Origin: Pseudomonas fluorescens
GTDB lineage: Bacteria > Pseudomonadota > Gammaproteobacteria > Pseudomonadales > Pseudomonadaceae
Direction: 5' to 3'
Length of the DNA stretch: 64,000 nt
Assembly: GCF_000967965.1 (NCBI RefSeq)
Contig: NZ_LACC01000025.1
Coordinates: 39,755 to 103,754, forward strand
The translations under genes were made by a program, and so were the position numbers. Positions 34,663-42,961 of this stretch are shown one piece after another. The notes beneath the pieces are model-generated. The model had not been told where the DNA came from, ran no database searches, and saw only the letters and a program-made list of their open reading frames with translations. Within the stretch, counting starts at the first letter, position 1. Every line of letters begins with the position of its first letter.

Positions 34663-36708
34663 TTACCTCGATAGCAGATTGAGTTGTTGCGAGACGGGCG
34701 GCGTGCTCGCCAGGGGCAGGCGCAAGGTGAAGCAGGTGCCTTGGCCCAGGGTCGATTGCACTTCCATCTGCCCTTTGTGGTTATTGGTGATGATGAAGTA
34801 CGACACCGACAGCCCAAGTCCGGTGCCCTGGCCGATTTCCTTGGTCGTGAAAAACGGCTCGAAGGTCCGTTTGCGCACGCTTTCGCTCATGCCGACGCCG
34901 TTGTCCTCGACCTGAATTTCTGCCCATGGCGGATTCAGTCTGGTGCGCAGAATGATCCGCCCCGGCTCGCTGTCGTCTTCGCGCTGGTGGATGGCTTGCG
35001 CGGCGTTTTTCAACAGGTTGAGCAGCACTTGCTCCAGTTCGTTGGCGGTGCCTGGGACCGGTCCCAGGGCTGGATCGAACTGGCGAATGATCGCCTGGCC
35101 CTTGAAGTCGAAACCTATTGCCAGGTCGAAATCGTTACCGGCGATCTCCACTGCCTGGTCGATCAGGGCAGGCAAATCGCACGGGGCCATCTGGCGGGTG
35201 CTGCGACGACTGAAACTGAGCATGTGGGTGACGATTTTCGCCGCCCGGGCACCGGCCTGCTGGATGCCGTCGAGCAACTGTGGCACTTCGCGCACTTGCA
35301 GATATTGATTGACCGTCGCCAGTTCGATGCCGGCCTGTTCGGCCACTTCAAGGTTCTTCGGTAAATCGGGGGACAGGCGTCGGCGAATGTTTTGCACGTT
35401 GTGCAGGATCGCACCCAGCGGGTTGTTGATCTCGTGGGCCATGCCGGCGGCAAGACCACCCACCGAAAGCATTTTCTCCGACTGCACCATCATCTCTTCC
35501 AGGGACAGGCGCTGGGTGATGTCGTCGATCCGGATCACCACGCCACGCCCGGCACCACCCATTAACGGATAGAAAGTCAGGGCGTAGTGGCGGGGGTCGT
35601 CGTCCTTGAGCCAGGTGACACGTTCGATCTTGGCCACCGTATGCTGCTCGACCGTTTCCTTGAGTTGCGGCAGGAACGGCTTGAGCGGTTCGAAAGCGAG
35701 GAAGATAGGCTGGTTCAGGGCTTCATCGAGGCGCGTGCCGGACAGGGCAGTGGCTTCCTGGTTCCATTGCGTCACGTAGAGTTGTTCGTCGAGGGCGATC
35801 AGCGCCGACGGCATGGAGTCGATGATGCTGTTGAGGTAGTTCTGGAAACCGGTGAGCTTTTTCTCGATCTTGCTGCGCACCTGGACTTCGAGCTCCAGTT
35901 TGCGGTTGGTATGGCGGGTTTCTTCCGCCAGACCCTGAGCCTGGTCGTAGGCTGCCTGGGAGTCGTCCCTGGCCCGCTTGAGTTGCTGCTCCCTGGCCTC
36001 GATCCGCGAAAGCATGGTGTTGAACGCCTCGGCGAGGCTGCCGATTTCATCGTGGTTTCCGCGCGAAGCACGCAGTGCGTAGTTTTCTTCACGGGTTACC
36101 TGCCGGGACAATTCTTCGAGCTGGTGGATCGGCCGGGTAATCAGGCGCTTGATCTGGCGGGCAATGATCAGCCACAGCAGCACGCTGAAAATCAGGATGC
36201 CCAGACTGGCCGTCAGGGTCCCGGTGTAGAACGCCACTGGCAGTTCGCTCGTGGCCACCAACAGCAGGTGCCCTGGTGCCGCATCGGTGCGGGGCAGGGG
36301 GATGACTTGGTTGGTACGAAACTCGGTGGCCTGCCAGTCTTCGATATGCCGGAAACGCTTCGGCAGTTCCAGGTTGTCGCCATGCTGCAATTGCGCCAAT
36401 CGCTCACCCTTTGCGTCATACAGGGCTGCCGCGCGCAAAGGCGAATAGCTGTTGAGTTCATTCAGCAGGCGTTCGGCGCTTTGCGGTGACTCCAGGGCTT
36501 CGGAGGCCAGGCTCGGGTTGGATACCAGCCGGCCGATGGTCTGCAGGGCTTGGGGCGCCATGCTTTCCTGGGAGATGTAGTAGGCGGCGCTGATAAAGGT
36601 CAGGTTGGCAACCAGCAGGACGGTGACCATCAGTACCAGCAGGGCGGCCAGCAGTTTCTGGCCGACGGGCAGGTTTTCAAGACGCTGGCGCAATGGCATC
36701 GGATTCAT
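34663..36708 (-). CDS. Orphan membrane sensor histidine kinase (HAMP-PAS-HisKA), PA4398-like
   Basis: The protein has 681 residues from the ATG at 36708; there is no strong ribosome site, and ATG 36699 is also possible. Order: membrane helix (about 17-42), periplasmic domain of about 120 residues, second helix (about 167-190), HAMP, long coiled coil (about 245-295), PAS domain (about 300-410), HisKA with MAHEINNPLGAILHN and HATPase with NLLKNAAQAI, DNGVGM and GTGLGLSVSYFI. No response regulator gene is adjacent. In PAO1 the corresponding kinase (PA4398) affects swarming, and a regulator gene (PA4396) lies two genes away; here that place is empty. Confidence 0.9.
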   Translation of the reverse strand: MNPMPLRQRLENLPVGQKLLAALLVLMVTVLLVANLTFISAAYYISQESMAPQALQTIGRLVSNPSLASEALESPQSAERLLNELNSYSPLRAAALYDAKGERLAQLQHGDNLELPKRFRHIEDWQATEFRTNQVIPLPRTDAAPGHLLLVATSELPVAFYTGTLTASLGILIFSVLLWLIIARQIKRLITRPIHQLEELSRQVTREENYALRASRGNHDEIGSLAEAFNTMLSRIEAREQQLKRARDDSQAAYDQAQGLAEETRHTNRKLELEVQVRSKIEKKLTGFQNYLNSIIDSMPSALIALDEQLYVTQWNQEATALSGTRLDEALNQPIFLAFEPLKPFLPQLKETVEQHTVAKIERVTWLKDDDPRHYALTFYPLMGGAGRGVVIRIDDITQRLSLEEMMVQSEKMLSVGGLAAGMAHEINNPLGAILHNVQNIRRRLSPDLPKNLEVAEQAGIELATVNQYLQVREVPQLLDGIQQAGARAAKIVTHMLSFSRRSTRQMAPCDLPALIDQAVEIAGNDFDLAIGFDFKGQAIIRQFDPALGPVPGTANELEQVLLNLLKNAAQAIHQREDDSEPGRIILRTRLNPPWAEIQVEDNGVGMSESVRKRTFEPFFTTKEIGQGTGLGLSVSYFIITNNHKGQMEVQSTLGQGTCFTLRLPLASTPPVSQQLNLLSR

Positions 36709-36744
36709 CGCAGACAAGGAACAAGTGGCCAGCGTAGCCGCTGC

Positions 36745-37662
36745 TCAGTCGCTGGGCAATCCAAGGCTTTGCAGGCGTGCGATCAACCTTGCCTCAAGCT
36801 GATTGAGGTGAGGCAGATTCAGTTGATGGCGCCCGGCTACTTTGCAGACGTAACCGAGCAGGTAGCTGATTTCCGTGCGGCGCTGGCCTGTGACGTCCTG
36901 ATGCATCGAGGAGTAGTTGGCTGCGGTGGCGTGGATCACCCGTTCGACTTCCTGCTGCAGGTTTTCGGCCGCTGCCGGCTGGCCACAACGCTCGAGCAAC
37001 TCCACCAGTTCACCGCACAGGGTGGCGACTTCGCAGTGATGTTGCTGCAAACCGCCGTTGCGGCAATCGTGCAGCACCGTCAGCGGATTGATCGCACAGT
37101 TGAGGGCGAGTTTGCGCCACAGCCTGGTCAGGATTTCGGTGCTCCACTCGTGGGGGATGCCGGCAGCGCTCAAGTCATCGAGCCAGATCGGCGCCACCGG
37201 ATGGCTCGCATCCCCCAGCCAGGTGAAGCCATGCCCGGCAAACACCGCGCGCCAATCGCCGTCGCGGAAGGCACCCTCGGTGCTCGAGGCATAGATGCAG
37301 CGTGCCTGAGGAACCTGTGCGGCCACCGCGTCCTGACTGCCCAGGCCATTTTGCAGCAGGATCAGTTCGGCGCCTGGGGCCAGGCGTGGCGCCAATTGAG
37401 CCACTGCACTTTCGGTGTCGTAGGCTTTACATGCCACCAGAAGGCGGTGGATCGGTTGGGGACTGTCGGCTGTCTCGGCGGGCACGGCATAGAGTTGCGC
37501 CTCGCCGTGTTCCACCAATGTCAAACCACCGGCCGTCTCATAGGCCTGCAGTCTCGCGGTGTCCCGCAGGATCAGCCTGACCGGCACTCCAGCCCGTGCC
37601 AGACGTGTCGCCCATAAAGTGCCGAGGCTGCCGGCGCCCAGTACATGCCAGGTGGTGGACAT
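36745..37662 (-). CDS. panE: 2-dehydropantoate 2-reductase
   Basis: The protein has 305 residues from the ATG at 37662 (MSTTWHVLGAGSLGTL). The N-terminal NADPH-binding motif GAGSLGTLWATRLARAG is a GxGxxG Rossmann loop. The catalytic Lys is expected in LTRLWRKLALNCAINPLTVL, and the conserved Asn/Glu/Ser follow in the C-terminal ketopantoate domain. It reduces 2-dehydropantoate to pantoate for coenzyme A synthesis. It diverges from yajQ over a 135-bp gap. Confidence 0.93.
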   Translation of the reverse strand: MSTTWHVLGAGSLGTLWATRLARAGVPVRLILRDTARLQAYETAGGLTLVEHGEAQLYAVPAETADSPQPIHRLLVACKAYDTESAVAQLAPRLAPGAELILLQNGLGSQDAVAAQVPQARCIYASSTEGAFRDGDWRAVFAGHGFTWLGDASHPVAPIWLDDLSAAGIPHEWSTEILTRLWRKLALNCAINPLTVLHDCRNGGLQQHHCEVATLCGELVELLERCGQPAAAENLQQEVERVIHATAANYSSMHQDVTGQRRTEISYLLGYVCKVAGRHQLNLPHLNQLEARLIARLQSLGLPSD

Positions 37663-37797
37663 CAGCTTTTTACTCTGTTTAAGGCGTGCATCGGCAGCTC
37701 GCAGTGAATGATGGGAAAGACCCGTTATAATCAGCGCGGATTTTAACCGCAAGCCAGGCGTGCTCCATCAGTGCGCCTTTAAATTTGGAGAGATTAC

Positions 37798-38283
37798 ATG
37801 CCGTCGTTCGACGTGGTATCCGAACTGGACAAACACGAAGTCACCAACGCGGTCGAGAACGCCGTCAAGGAACTCGATCGTCGTTATGACCTGAAAGGCA
37901 AAGGCAGCTTCGAGTTCAAGGAAAAAGACCTGACCGTCAACCTGACCGCCGAAGCGGATTTCCAGCTCGAAGCGATGATTGAGATCCTCAAGCTGGCGCT
38001 GGTCAAGCGCAAAATCGACGTGCAGTGCCTTGAAGTCAAGGACGCGTTCGCGTCAGGCAAGCTGATGAAGCAGGACGCCGTCCTCAAGGAGGGCATCGAC
38101 AAGGAGCTGGCGAAGAAAATCGTCGCCCATGTCAAAGACGCCAAGCTCAAGGTCCAGGCGGCCATTCAGGGTGAGCAGGTGCGCATCACCGGCAAAAAGC
38201 GTGATGACCTGCAAGAAGCCATTGCAGTGCTGCGGGCCAAGGAATTCGGTATGCCGCTGCAGTTCAACAACTTCCGCGACTGA
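37798..38283 (+). CDS. yajQ: YajQ-family cyclic-di-GMP-binding protein
   Basis: The protein has 161 residues. It starts MPSFDVVSELDKHEVTNAVE and carries two ferredoxin-like halves, with NAVKELDRRYDLKGKG and a C-terminal LRAKEFGMPLQFNNFRD, diagnostic of YajQ (UPF0234). Family members bind cyclic-di-GMP in Xanthomonas and Pseudomonas and act with LysR-type regulators or on phage and ribosome biology. An AGAG-type ribosome site precedes the ATG. It is probably monocistronic, with a terminator at 38333-38383. Confidence 0.95.
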   Translation: MPSFDVVSELDKHEVTNAVENAVKELDRRYDLKGKGSFEFKEKDLTVNLTAEADFQLEAMIEILKLALVKRKIDVQCLEVKDAFASGKLMKQDAVLKEGIDKELAKKIVAHVKDAKLKVQAAIQGEQVRITGKKRDDLQEAIAVLRAKEFGMPLQFNNFRD

Positions 38284-38332
38284 GTCTGAAAGCGGGAACC
38301 TCTTGGCGTTTGCGACGTCGCAGATCCAAGCA

Positions 38333-38383
38333 CGGCAGAAACGATTGAGCCCGTCGCGGTTCGATCTTTCTGCCGCTTTTTTT
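38333..38383 (+). terminator. Intrinsic terminator after yajQ
   Basis: CGGCAGAAA, 25-nt loop, TTTCTGCCG, then CTTTTTTT. The stem is 9 bp. Confidence 0.8.
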
Positions 38384-38419
38384 ACGCATGCCGGGTAGCC
38401 GGAAAACAGGAGAGAGTAG

Positions 38420-39262
38420 ATGGACTTAAATGCCGAGGTAGACAATCTGGTCAAGGTATCCCAAACCTGGATCCCGATGATCATGGAATACGGCAGCCGT
38501 GTATTGCTGGCGATCATCACCCTGGCCATCGGCTGGTGGCTGATCAACAAGGTCACGAAAAAACTCGGCGGCCTGATTGCATTGCGTAATGCCGACCTGG
38601 CGCTGCAAGGCTTTATCAGCAGCCTGGCGAACATCATCCTCAAGATCCTGCTGATCGTCAGCGTGGCCTCGATGATCGGTGTGGAAACCACTTCGTTTGT
38701 GGCCGCGATCGGTGCGGCGGGTCTGGCCATTGGCCTGGCCTTGCAGGGCAGCCTTGCGAACTTCGCCGGTGGCGTGCTGATTTTGCTGTTCCGTCCGTTT
38801 CGCATCGGTGACTGGATCGAGGCTCAGGGTATCGCCGGTACTGTCGACAGCATCCAGATTTTTCATACCGTACTGCGTACTGGTGACAACAAGACCATCA
38901 TCGTGCCTAACGGCAATTTGTCGAACGGCATCATCACCAACACCAATCGTCAGCCGACCCGTAAAGTCGTGTTTGATGTAGGCGTTGATTACGAAGCGGA
39001 CCTGCAGAAAGCCCGTGAAGTTTTACTGGAATTGGCCAAGGACCCGCGAGTATTGGCAGATCCGGCACCACAGGCGGTTGTTTCTACCCTGGGTGACAGT
39101 TCGATCACACTTTCGCTTCGTGTCTGGGTAAAGACTGCCGATTACTGGGACGTGATGTTCATGTTCAACGAACTGTCCCGTGATCGTCTGAGAGAGGCGG
39201 GCATCGATATTCCATTTCCGCAGAGGGTTATTCGTGTGGTTCGGGAGTCGGCGGTGCAGTAA
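38420..39262 (+). CDS. mscS: Small-conductance mechanosensitive channel
   Basis: The protein has 280 residues, standard MscS length (E. coli 286). Three membrane helices (about 22-45, 65-88, 95-125). The pore helix TM3 has the Gly/Ala zipper AAIGAAGLAIGLALQGSLANFAGGV (cited as GAAGLAIGLALQGSLANFAG). The beta domain follows with FRPFRIGDWIEAQG and VPNGNLSNGIITN. It opens under membrane tension to release solutes in hypo-osmotic shock. An AGGAGAG site sits 7 nt upstream. It shares a bidirectional terminator with oprD. Confidence 0.95.
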   Translation: MDLNAEVDNLVKVSQTWIPMIMEYGSRVLLAIITLAIGWWLINKVTKKLGGLIALRNADLALQGFISSLANIILKILLIVSVASMIGVETTSFVAAIGAAGLAIGLALQGSLANFAGGVLILLFRPFRIGDWIEAQGIAGTVDSIQIFHTVLRTGDNKTIIVPNGNLSNGIITNTNRQPTRKVVFDVGVDYEADLQKAREVLLELAKDPRVLADPAPQAVVSTLGDSSITLSLRVWVKTADYWDVMFMFNELSRDRLREAGIDIPFPQRVIRVVRESAVQ

Positions 39263-39345
39263 TGGGGTGTGCGGTTAGTGCCTGACTTCTTGGTCAGGCA
39301 TGTACTGCAGAGTCTGTTTGGTTAAATGTTGTACAGCAGACAACG

Positions 39346-39377
39346 AAAAAGGCCCATCCGAAGATGGGCCTTTTTTT
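39346..39377. terminator. Bidirectional terminator between mscS and oprD
   Basis: AAAAAGGCCCATC-CGAA-GATGGGCCTTTTTTT: an 8-bp GC stem with tetraloop and A/T tracts on both sides. Confidence 0.92.
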
Positions 39378-39403
39378 GATTACCGCAAACTAACTTTCTG
39401 TGA

Positions 39404-40747
39404 TTACAGAATGTTGAGCGGGTAGTCGGTGATCAGGCGGAACTCAGAGATATCGCCTTCGCCTTCGTCAGCATTGGCGGTGTGCCATGCTTGGCGGATG
39501 CGGAAGGACAGATCCTTGGCTGGGCCGGATTGAACGACGTACTTGGCTTCCACGTTGGTTTCGTGGTGTTTGCCGTCTGCACCGTACAGAGGGTTGCCAT
39601 TGCTGTCGCGGTATGTGCTGTTGGCAGCCAGACCGGTACCGTCGATGTTCCAACCATTCACGTAACGGACCATGAAGCTCAGGCCAGGTACGCCGTACTC
39701 GGCCATTTTCAGGTCGTAACGGGCTTGTACCGACTTCTCGCCAGGGGCGTTGAAGTCAGAGTACTGGATGGAGTTGGCGAGGAAAATCGAGTCGCCACCA
39801 CGGTTGTTGTCACCCACACCGATGTAGTCGAACGGGGTATCGCCGTTGACCTTCTGGAAGGCCAGGGTCAGGGTGTGCGCTTTCAGGAACGAGTAAGCAG
39901 CGGCCAGCGAGTAGGCGGTGTTGCCGATGTCGCCTGCTTTAGCGTTACCGGTATCCTTGGTGTTGTAGATGTTACCGTCGAAGTTGATCGAGTTGTCGCC
40001 GCCCAGTGCGAGGGTGTAGTTCGCGTTGGCGTAGTACTGGTTCCAGACGTCTTCGAGCTTGGCACCGTAAAGCGATACGCTCAGGTCCGGGGTAATGCCG
40101 TACTTGCCACCGAAGTAGTCGATGGAGTTGGCTGTCACGCCAGCGTAAGTAGCGAACAGTTCGCCGTCACGAGCGTTGCGGTCCTGGCTGGTTGCCGAGT
40201 AGAAGTGACCGGCTTCGAGGTCGAGGTCTTTGACTTCGCTGCTCTGCAGTTGGATACCGCTGGCAGTTTGGTGAAGGATGCGGGAGCCGCCAACAGCGAA
40301 CACCGGAGAAGTGCTTGGCTGCATGTCGCCGATTTTCAGCTCGGTCTTGGAGATGCGGAACTTGGCGGCAGCGCCGGCTTTGCCCTGGCTGTTGTTAACT
40401 TCGCCATCAGAGTCCACGGACATGTTGCCGGAACCTGCATATTTGTCGGAACCGTCCAGCTTAATGGCCAGTTGGCCCCAAGCTTCAACGCCAACACCGA
40501 TCAGACCTTGGGTGTAGCCCGAGCTGTACATGCCCTGAATGCCCTGGGTCCAGTCTTTGTCATCGACTGCGCCGTCTTTCTTGTTACGGTTGTAGTAGTA
40601 GTTGCGAACCAGCAAGTCGAGTTTGCTGTCTTCAACGAAACCTTTGGCTTCGGCCTGGTCGCTTACGAAAGGTGCGGCTACTGCCAACTGAGTACTGGCT
40701 GCTGCTGCAACTGCCAGTGCGATCATGCTCCACTTCATCACGCGCAT
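39404..40747 (-). CDS. oprD: OprD-family outer-membrane porin
   Basis: The protein has 447 residues with a 24-residue signal peptide (MRVMKWSMIALAVAAAASTQ...AVA) and mature start APFVSDQAEAKGF. Recognisable OprD segments are EDSKLDLLVRNYYYNR, LQSSEVKDLDLEAGHF, YNIGVG-like gap IGVGDNNRGGDSIFLANS and the C-terminal FRLITDYPLNIL, ending in the aromatic/hydrophobic residue needed for BAM insertion (here Leu). OprD forms an 18-strand channel for basic amino acids and, in P. aeruginosa, carbapenems. The gene order oprD-HIT-slyX matches PA0958-PA0960 from memory. An AAAGGAG site precedes the start by 9 nt. Confidence 0.92.
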   Translation of the reverse strand: MRVMKWSMIALAVAAAASTQLAVAAPFVSDQAEAKGFVEDSKLDLLVRNYYYNRNKKDGAVDDKDWTQGIQGMYSSGYTQGLIGVGVEAWGQLAIKLDGSDKYAGSGNMSVDSDGEVNNSQGKAGAAAKFRISKTELKIGDMQPSTSPVFAVGGSRILHQTASGIQLQSSEVKDLDLEAGHFYSATSQDRNARDGELFATYAGVTANSIDYFGGKYGITPDLSVSLYGAKLEDVWNQYYANANYTLALGGDNSINFDGNIYNTKDTGNAKAGDIGNTAYSLAAAYSFLKAHTLTLAFQKVNGDTPFDYIGVGDNNRGGDSIFLANSIQYSDFNAPGEKSVQARYDLKMAEYGVPGLSFMVRYVNGWNIDGTGLAANSTYRDSNGNPLYGADGKHHETNVEAKYVVQSGPAKDLSFRIRQAWHTANADEGEGDISEFRLITDYPLNIL

Positions 40748-40823
40748 CGTGATTTGCTCCTTTGGTTTTAGAAGAGTACTGCCGTCCCACCTGTTTTATT
40801 ATCTGGGCGGCTCTTTCTTTTTG

Positions 40824-40852
40824 TGTCGGCGCAAACTTATATCACGCCGACA
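40824..40852 (-). promoter_or_regulatory. Inverted repeat over the oprD promoter region
   Basis: TGTCGGCG and CGCCGACA are perfect 8-bp arms flanking CAAACTTATATCA; on the minus strand the centre contains TATAAG. The site lies about 80-105 bp upstream of the oprD ATG. An operator at the -10 or an RNA hairpin at the start of the leader are both possible. Confidence 0.4.
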
Positions 40853-40899
40853 ATGTTGGCGATACTTGCGTATCTAACCTTTCGCCTTCTTTACGACCC

Positions 40900-40930
40900 T
40901 GTCGCAAATAGCGTGGTAGATGTCGCAAAT
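40900..40930. promoter_or_regulatory. Direct repeat TGTCGCAAAT x2, 21 bp apart
   Basis: TGTCGCAAAT occurs at 40900-40909 and 40921-40930, a spacing of exactly two helical turns. TGTCGC is the core of the P. aeruginosa ArgR half-site, and ArgR activates oprD in response to arginine. The distal AA of the consensus is not well matched, so assignment to ArgR is tentative. Confidence 0.35.
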
Positions 40931-41658
40931 TTCCAGCTCCGACGCAACCGGGCGGACAACTTTAATGCTGTTTTCTGCGCCTTGCCGTCGGTAAAAAGAG
41001 TCCTGGTGAAACGTTTGAATCTCCATCGGGCTACCTTGCCACTATTTTTTTTGCCTGAGTGTCTCCGCTTCCAGCGGGTGCCACATCGGGCGATGTTGGG
41101 TATGAATGCAACAAGCGTGCACAAATTCGTGTTTTGTTACGCTTTTTTTCCAGTTGACTGCCAAGTGCTGTAAAAACCTCATAAAACCGGGGGTTCAAGC
41201 GCTTTTAGTTTTGGCTTGACGCCTTGCCTGGCATCATGTTGCGCCCCTTTCATCGACAGCCTGGCAATCAGAAATGTTACCGGTTCACCCCACCACTGAG
41301 TAAATGGCGGATGTCGAAGCGTTCAGCGTAGACCCACTGTGCGGTTTTGGTGCAAAAAAATTTTAGCCTTGTATTGAATTCATCTCTGTCGGCCGCTTGC
41401 CTGAAGCGAGCTCTTTCTTGCTGGTCAGTCATTTCGGCGTTTTTTGCCTGCTATTCGGTTCTGTAATGGTGCGCGGCAGCGAAAATCGTCCCATCCGGGG
41501 GCGGCTGTCATCTTTTCGCTGGCGCTCGTGGCCTCGATGCAAGGTTCGCCGTGAAGCGTGCGCCGTTCGCAGGTATGCTGCCGTCCGGTCGCTTGGTGCG
41601 CTGTTCCGTCAGGATGGGCGCTAAGCTGAAAAATGATGACCCGGCGGGAGTACGCGCA

Positions 41659-42084
41659 GTGTTCGCTTTAGATCCACGACTTCAACAAGACACGTTACCG
41701 ATCGGGGACTTTCCGCTCTGCCGGTTGCTGCTGTCCAACGATTCGAACTATCCCTGGTTCATCCTGGTACCTCGTCGCGAGGCTATCAGCGAGATATTTC
41801 AGTTGGATGTCGCAGAACAGCAACAGCTTTGGCAGGAAACAACTGCGCTGTCGCAAGTGCTCAAGGACGCGTTCGATGCGGACAAGTTGAATGTGGCGGC
41901 GCTGGGCAATGTCGTCAGTCAGTTGCACATGCATGTGATTGTGCGCAAGCGTGAAGATGCTGCCTGGCCTGCACCGGTATGGGGTAAGCATCCTGCAAAA
42001 CCCTACAGTTCGGAGCAGATCGCCGCGATTCGCGAACGTTTGCGCTTGATTTTGGCCGATGACTTTACGTTTCTGGAGGGCTGA
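41659..42084 (+). CDS. HIT-domain protein
   Basis: The protein has 141 residues from a GTG at 41659, chosen because GGGAG lies 8 nt upstream; an ATG-initiated extension would add 36 unrelated residues. It has the histidine triad QLHMHVIVR (H-x-H-x), one His fewer than the canonical H-x-H-x-H-x-x, with Ile-Val in the third place, as in the HIT-like DUF families of Pseudomonas. The N-terminus LDPRLQQDTLPIGDFPLCRLLL and YPWFILVPRR are typical. Nucleotide hydrolysis or transfer is the family function; the missing third His makes activity uncertain. Confidence 0.85.
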   Translation: MFALDPRLQQDTLPIGDFPLCRLLLSNDSNYPWFILVPRREAISEIFQLDVAEQQQLWQETTALSQVLKDAFDADKLNVAALGNVVSQLHMHVIVRKREDAAWPAPVWGKHPAKPYSSEQIAAIRERLRLILADDFTFLEG

Positions 42085-42087
42085 ATC

Positions 42088-42294
42088 ATGAGCCTGGAAG
42101 AACGCGTTACCGAGCTTGAAAGCCGTCTGGCGTTTCAGGATGACACCATTCAGGCATTGAACGATGTGCTGGTGGCGCAGCAGCGGGTGGTCGAGCGTCT
42201 GCAGTTGCAAATGGCCGCGCTGCTCAAGCGGCAGGAGGAAATGGTCGGGCAGTTCGAGTCATTCGAAGAAGAAGCGCCGCCGCCGCACTATTAA
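42088..42294 (+). CDS. slyX: SlyX
   Basis: The protein has 68 residues. It is a short coiled-coil protein: MSLEERVTELESRLAFQDD, then IQALNDVLVAQQRVVERLQ, ending in the SlyX tail EEAPPPHY. The function is unknown in any organism; deletion of the neighbouring slyD in E. coli gave it its name. It follows the HIT gene by 3 nt and is followed by a strong terminator. Confidence 0.93.
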   Translation: MSLEERVTELESRLAFQDDTIQALNDVLVAQQRVVERLQLQMAALLKRQEEMVGQFESFEEEAPPPHY

Positions 42295-42309
42295 GCACGT
42301 TGCAGGCAT

Positions 42310-42349
42310 GAAAAAACCGCGGACAGCTGGGCTGTGCGCGGTTTTTTTT
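42310..42349. terminator. Terminator between slyX and the membrane cold-shock gene
   Basis: AAAAAACCGCG, 15-nt loop, CGCGGTTTTTTTT, between convergent genes. Confidence 0.9.
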
Positions 42350-42358
42350 GGCCTTGAA

Positions 42359-42961
42359 TCAGCGGCGCGGCAGTGCGGCGATCACATCTTCGGCTTGCAG
42401 GCCCTTGTCACGATTCATGACGGAGAACTCCACGCGCTGGCCTTCGACCAGGACGCGGTGGCCTTCACCGCGAATGGCCCGGAAGTGGACGAAGATATCG
42501 TCGCCGGAATCGCGGGAGATGAAGCCGAAGCCTTTGGACGTATTGAACCACTTGACGGTACCGGTATCGCGGTTGCTCATGTCGTAGCTTGGCGAGGCGG
42601 CAGCTGGTGACGACTTGTAGAAGCTGATGCCCAGGTGCAGGGCAACGGCGATCAGGGCTGCGACCAGGCTGAACAGTACGGCGGGTTGACCGGCGATGAC
42701 GGGCATCGGTGCGATCAGCGTCAGGGTTTGCAGGACCACGCTCAGCACCAGCAGGGCGCTGACCAGGTTTTGCAGTTGGTGGCGCGGGCCTTTGTTCCAG
42801 TAAGGGATGACAGGCGCAAGTGTGAGATTGAGCAGGCCGAAAAAGGCCAGGTACAGTGCGTCAGGTTGTTGCAGGTAAGGTAGGGCTTCGGATTGCAGGC
42901 TAGGGATGAAGGACAGCAGCAAGGCCGCTGCGCCTATCAACAGATGGACGATTTTCAACAT
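42359..42961 (-). CDS. Membrane-anchored cold-shock-domain protein
   Basis: The protein has 200 residues. Four hydrophobic helices fill the first 115 residues (about 4-20, 34-53, 65-85, 94-113). A short linker KSSPAAASPSYD leads to a complete cold-shock domain (128-200) that begins at an internal Met as a free-standing Csp would. RNP1 is KGFGFIS and RNP2 DDIFVHF, both intact, so single-strand nucleic-acid binding is expected at the membrane surface. PAO1 has a cold-shock gene at this place (PA0961). An internal start at 42580 could give a 73-residue soluble form, but no ribosome site is visible. The role is unknown. Confidence 0.88.
   Translation of the reverse strand: MLKIVHLLIGAAALLLSFIPSLQSEALPYLQQPDALYLAFFGLLNLTLAPVIPYWNKGPRHQLQNLVSALLVLSVVLQTLTLIAPMPVIAGQPAVLFSLVAALIAVALHLGISFYKSSPAAASPSYDMSNRDTGTVKWFNTSKGFGFISRDSGDDIFVHFRAIRGEGHRVLVEGQRVEFSVMNRDKGLQAEDVIAALPRR

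Larger units (their letters stand above)
40748..41658. other. Long gene-poor region upstream of oprD
   Basis: This 911-bp gap holds no credible gene on either strand; in-frame stretches have no ribosome site and no coding-like composition. The half nearest oprD is AT-richer than the surroundings and contains an 8-bp inverted repeat (40824-40852), the small repeat GATAC-TTGC-GTATC (40861-40874) and a direct repeat of TGTCGCAAAT. The rest could hold the oprD and HIT promoters or an unannotated RNA. Confidence 0.5.

Noticed and set aside
40823..41173. 116-codon frame in the oprD upstream gap
   Set aside because: Starts at GTG without a ribosome site inside an inverted repeat, and its sequence has no regular coding composition or known domain.
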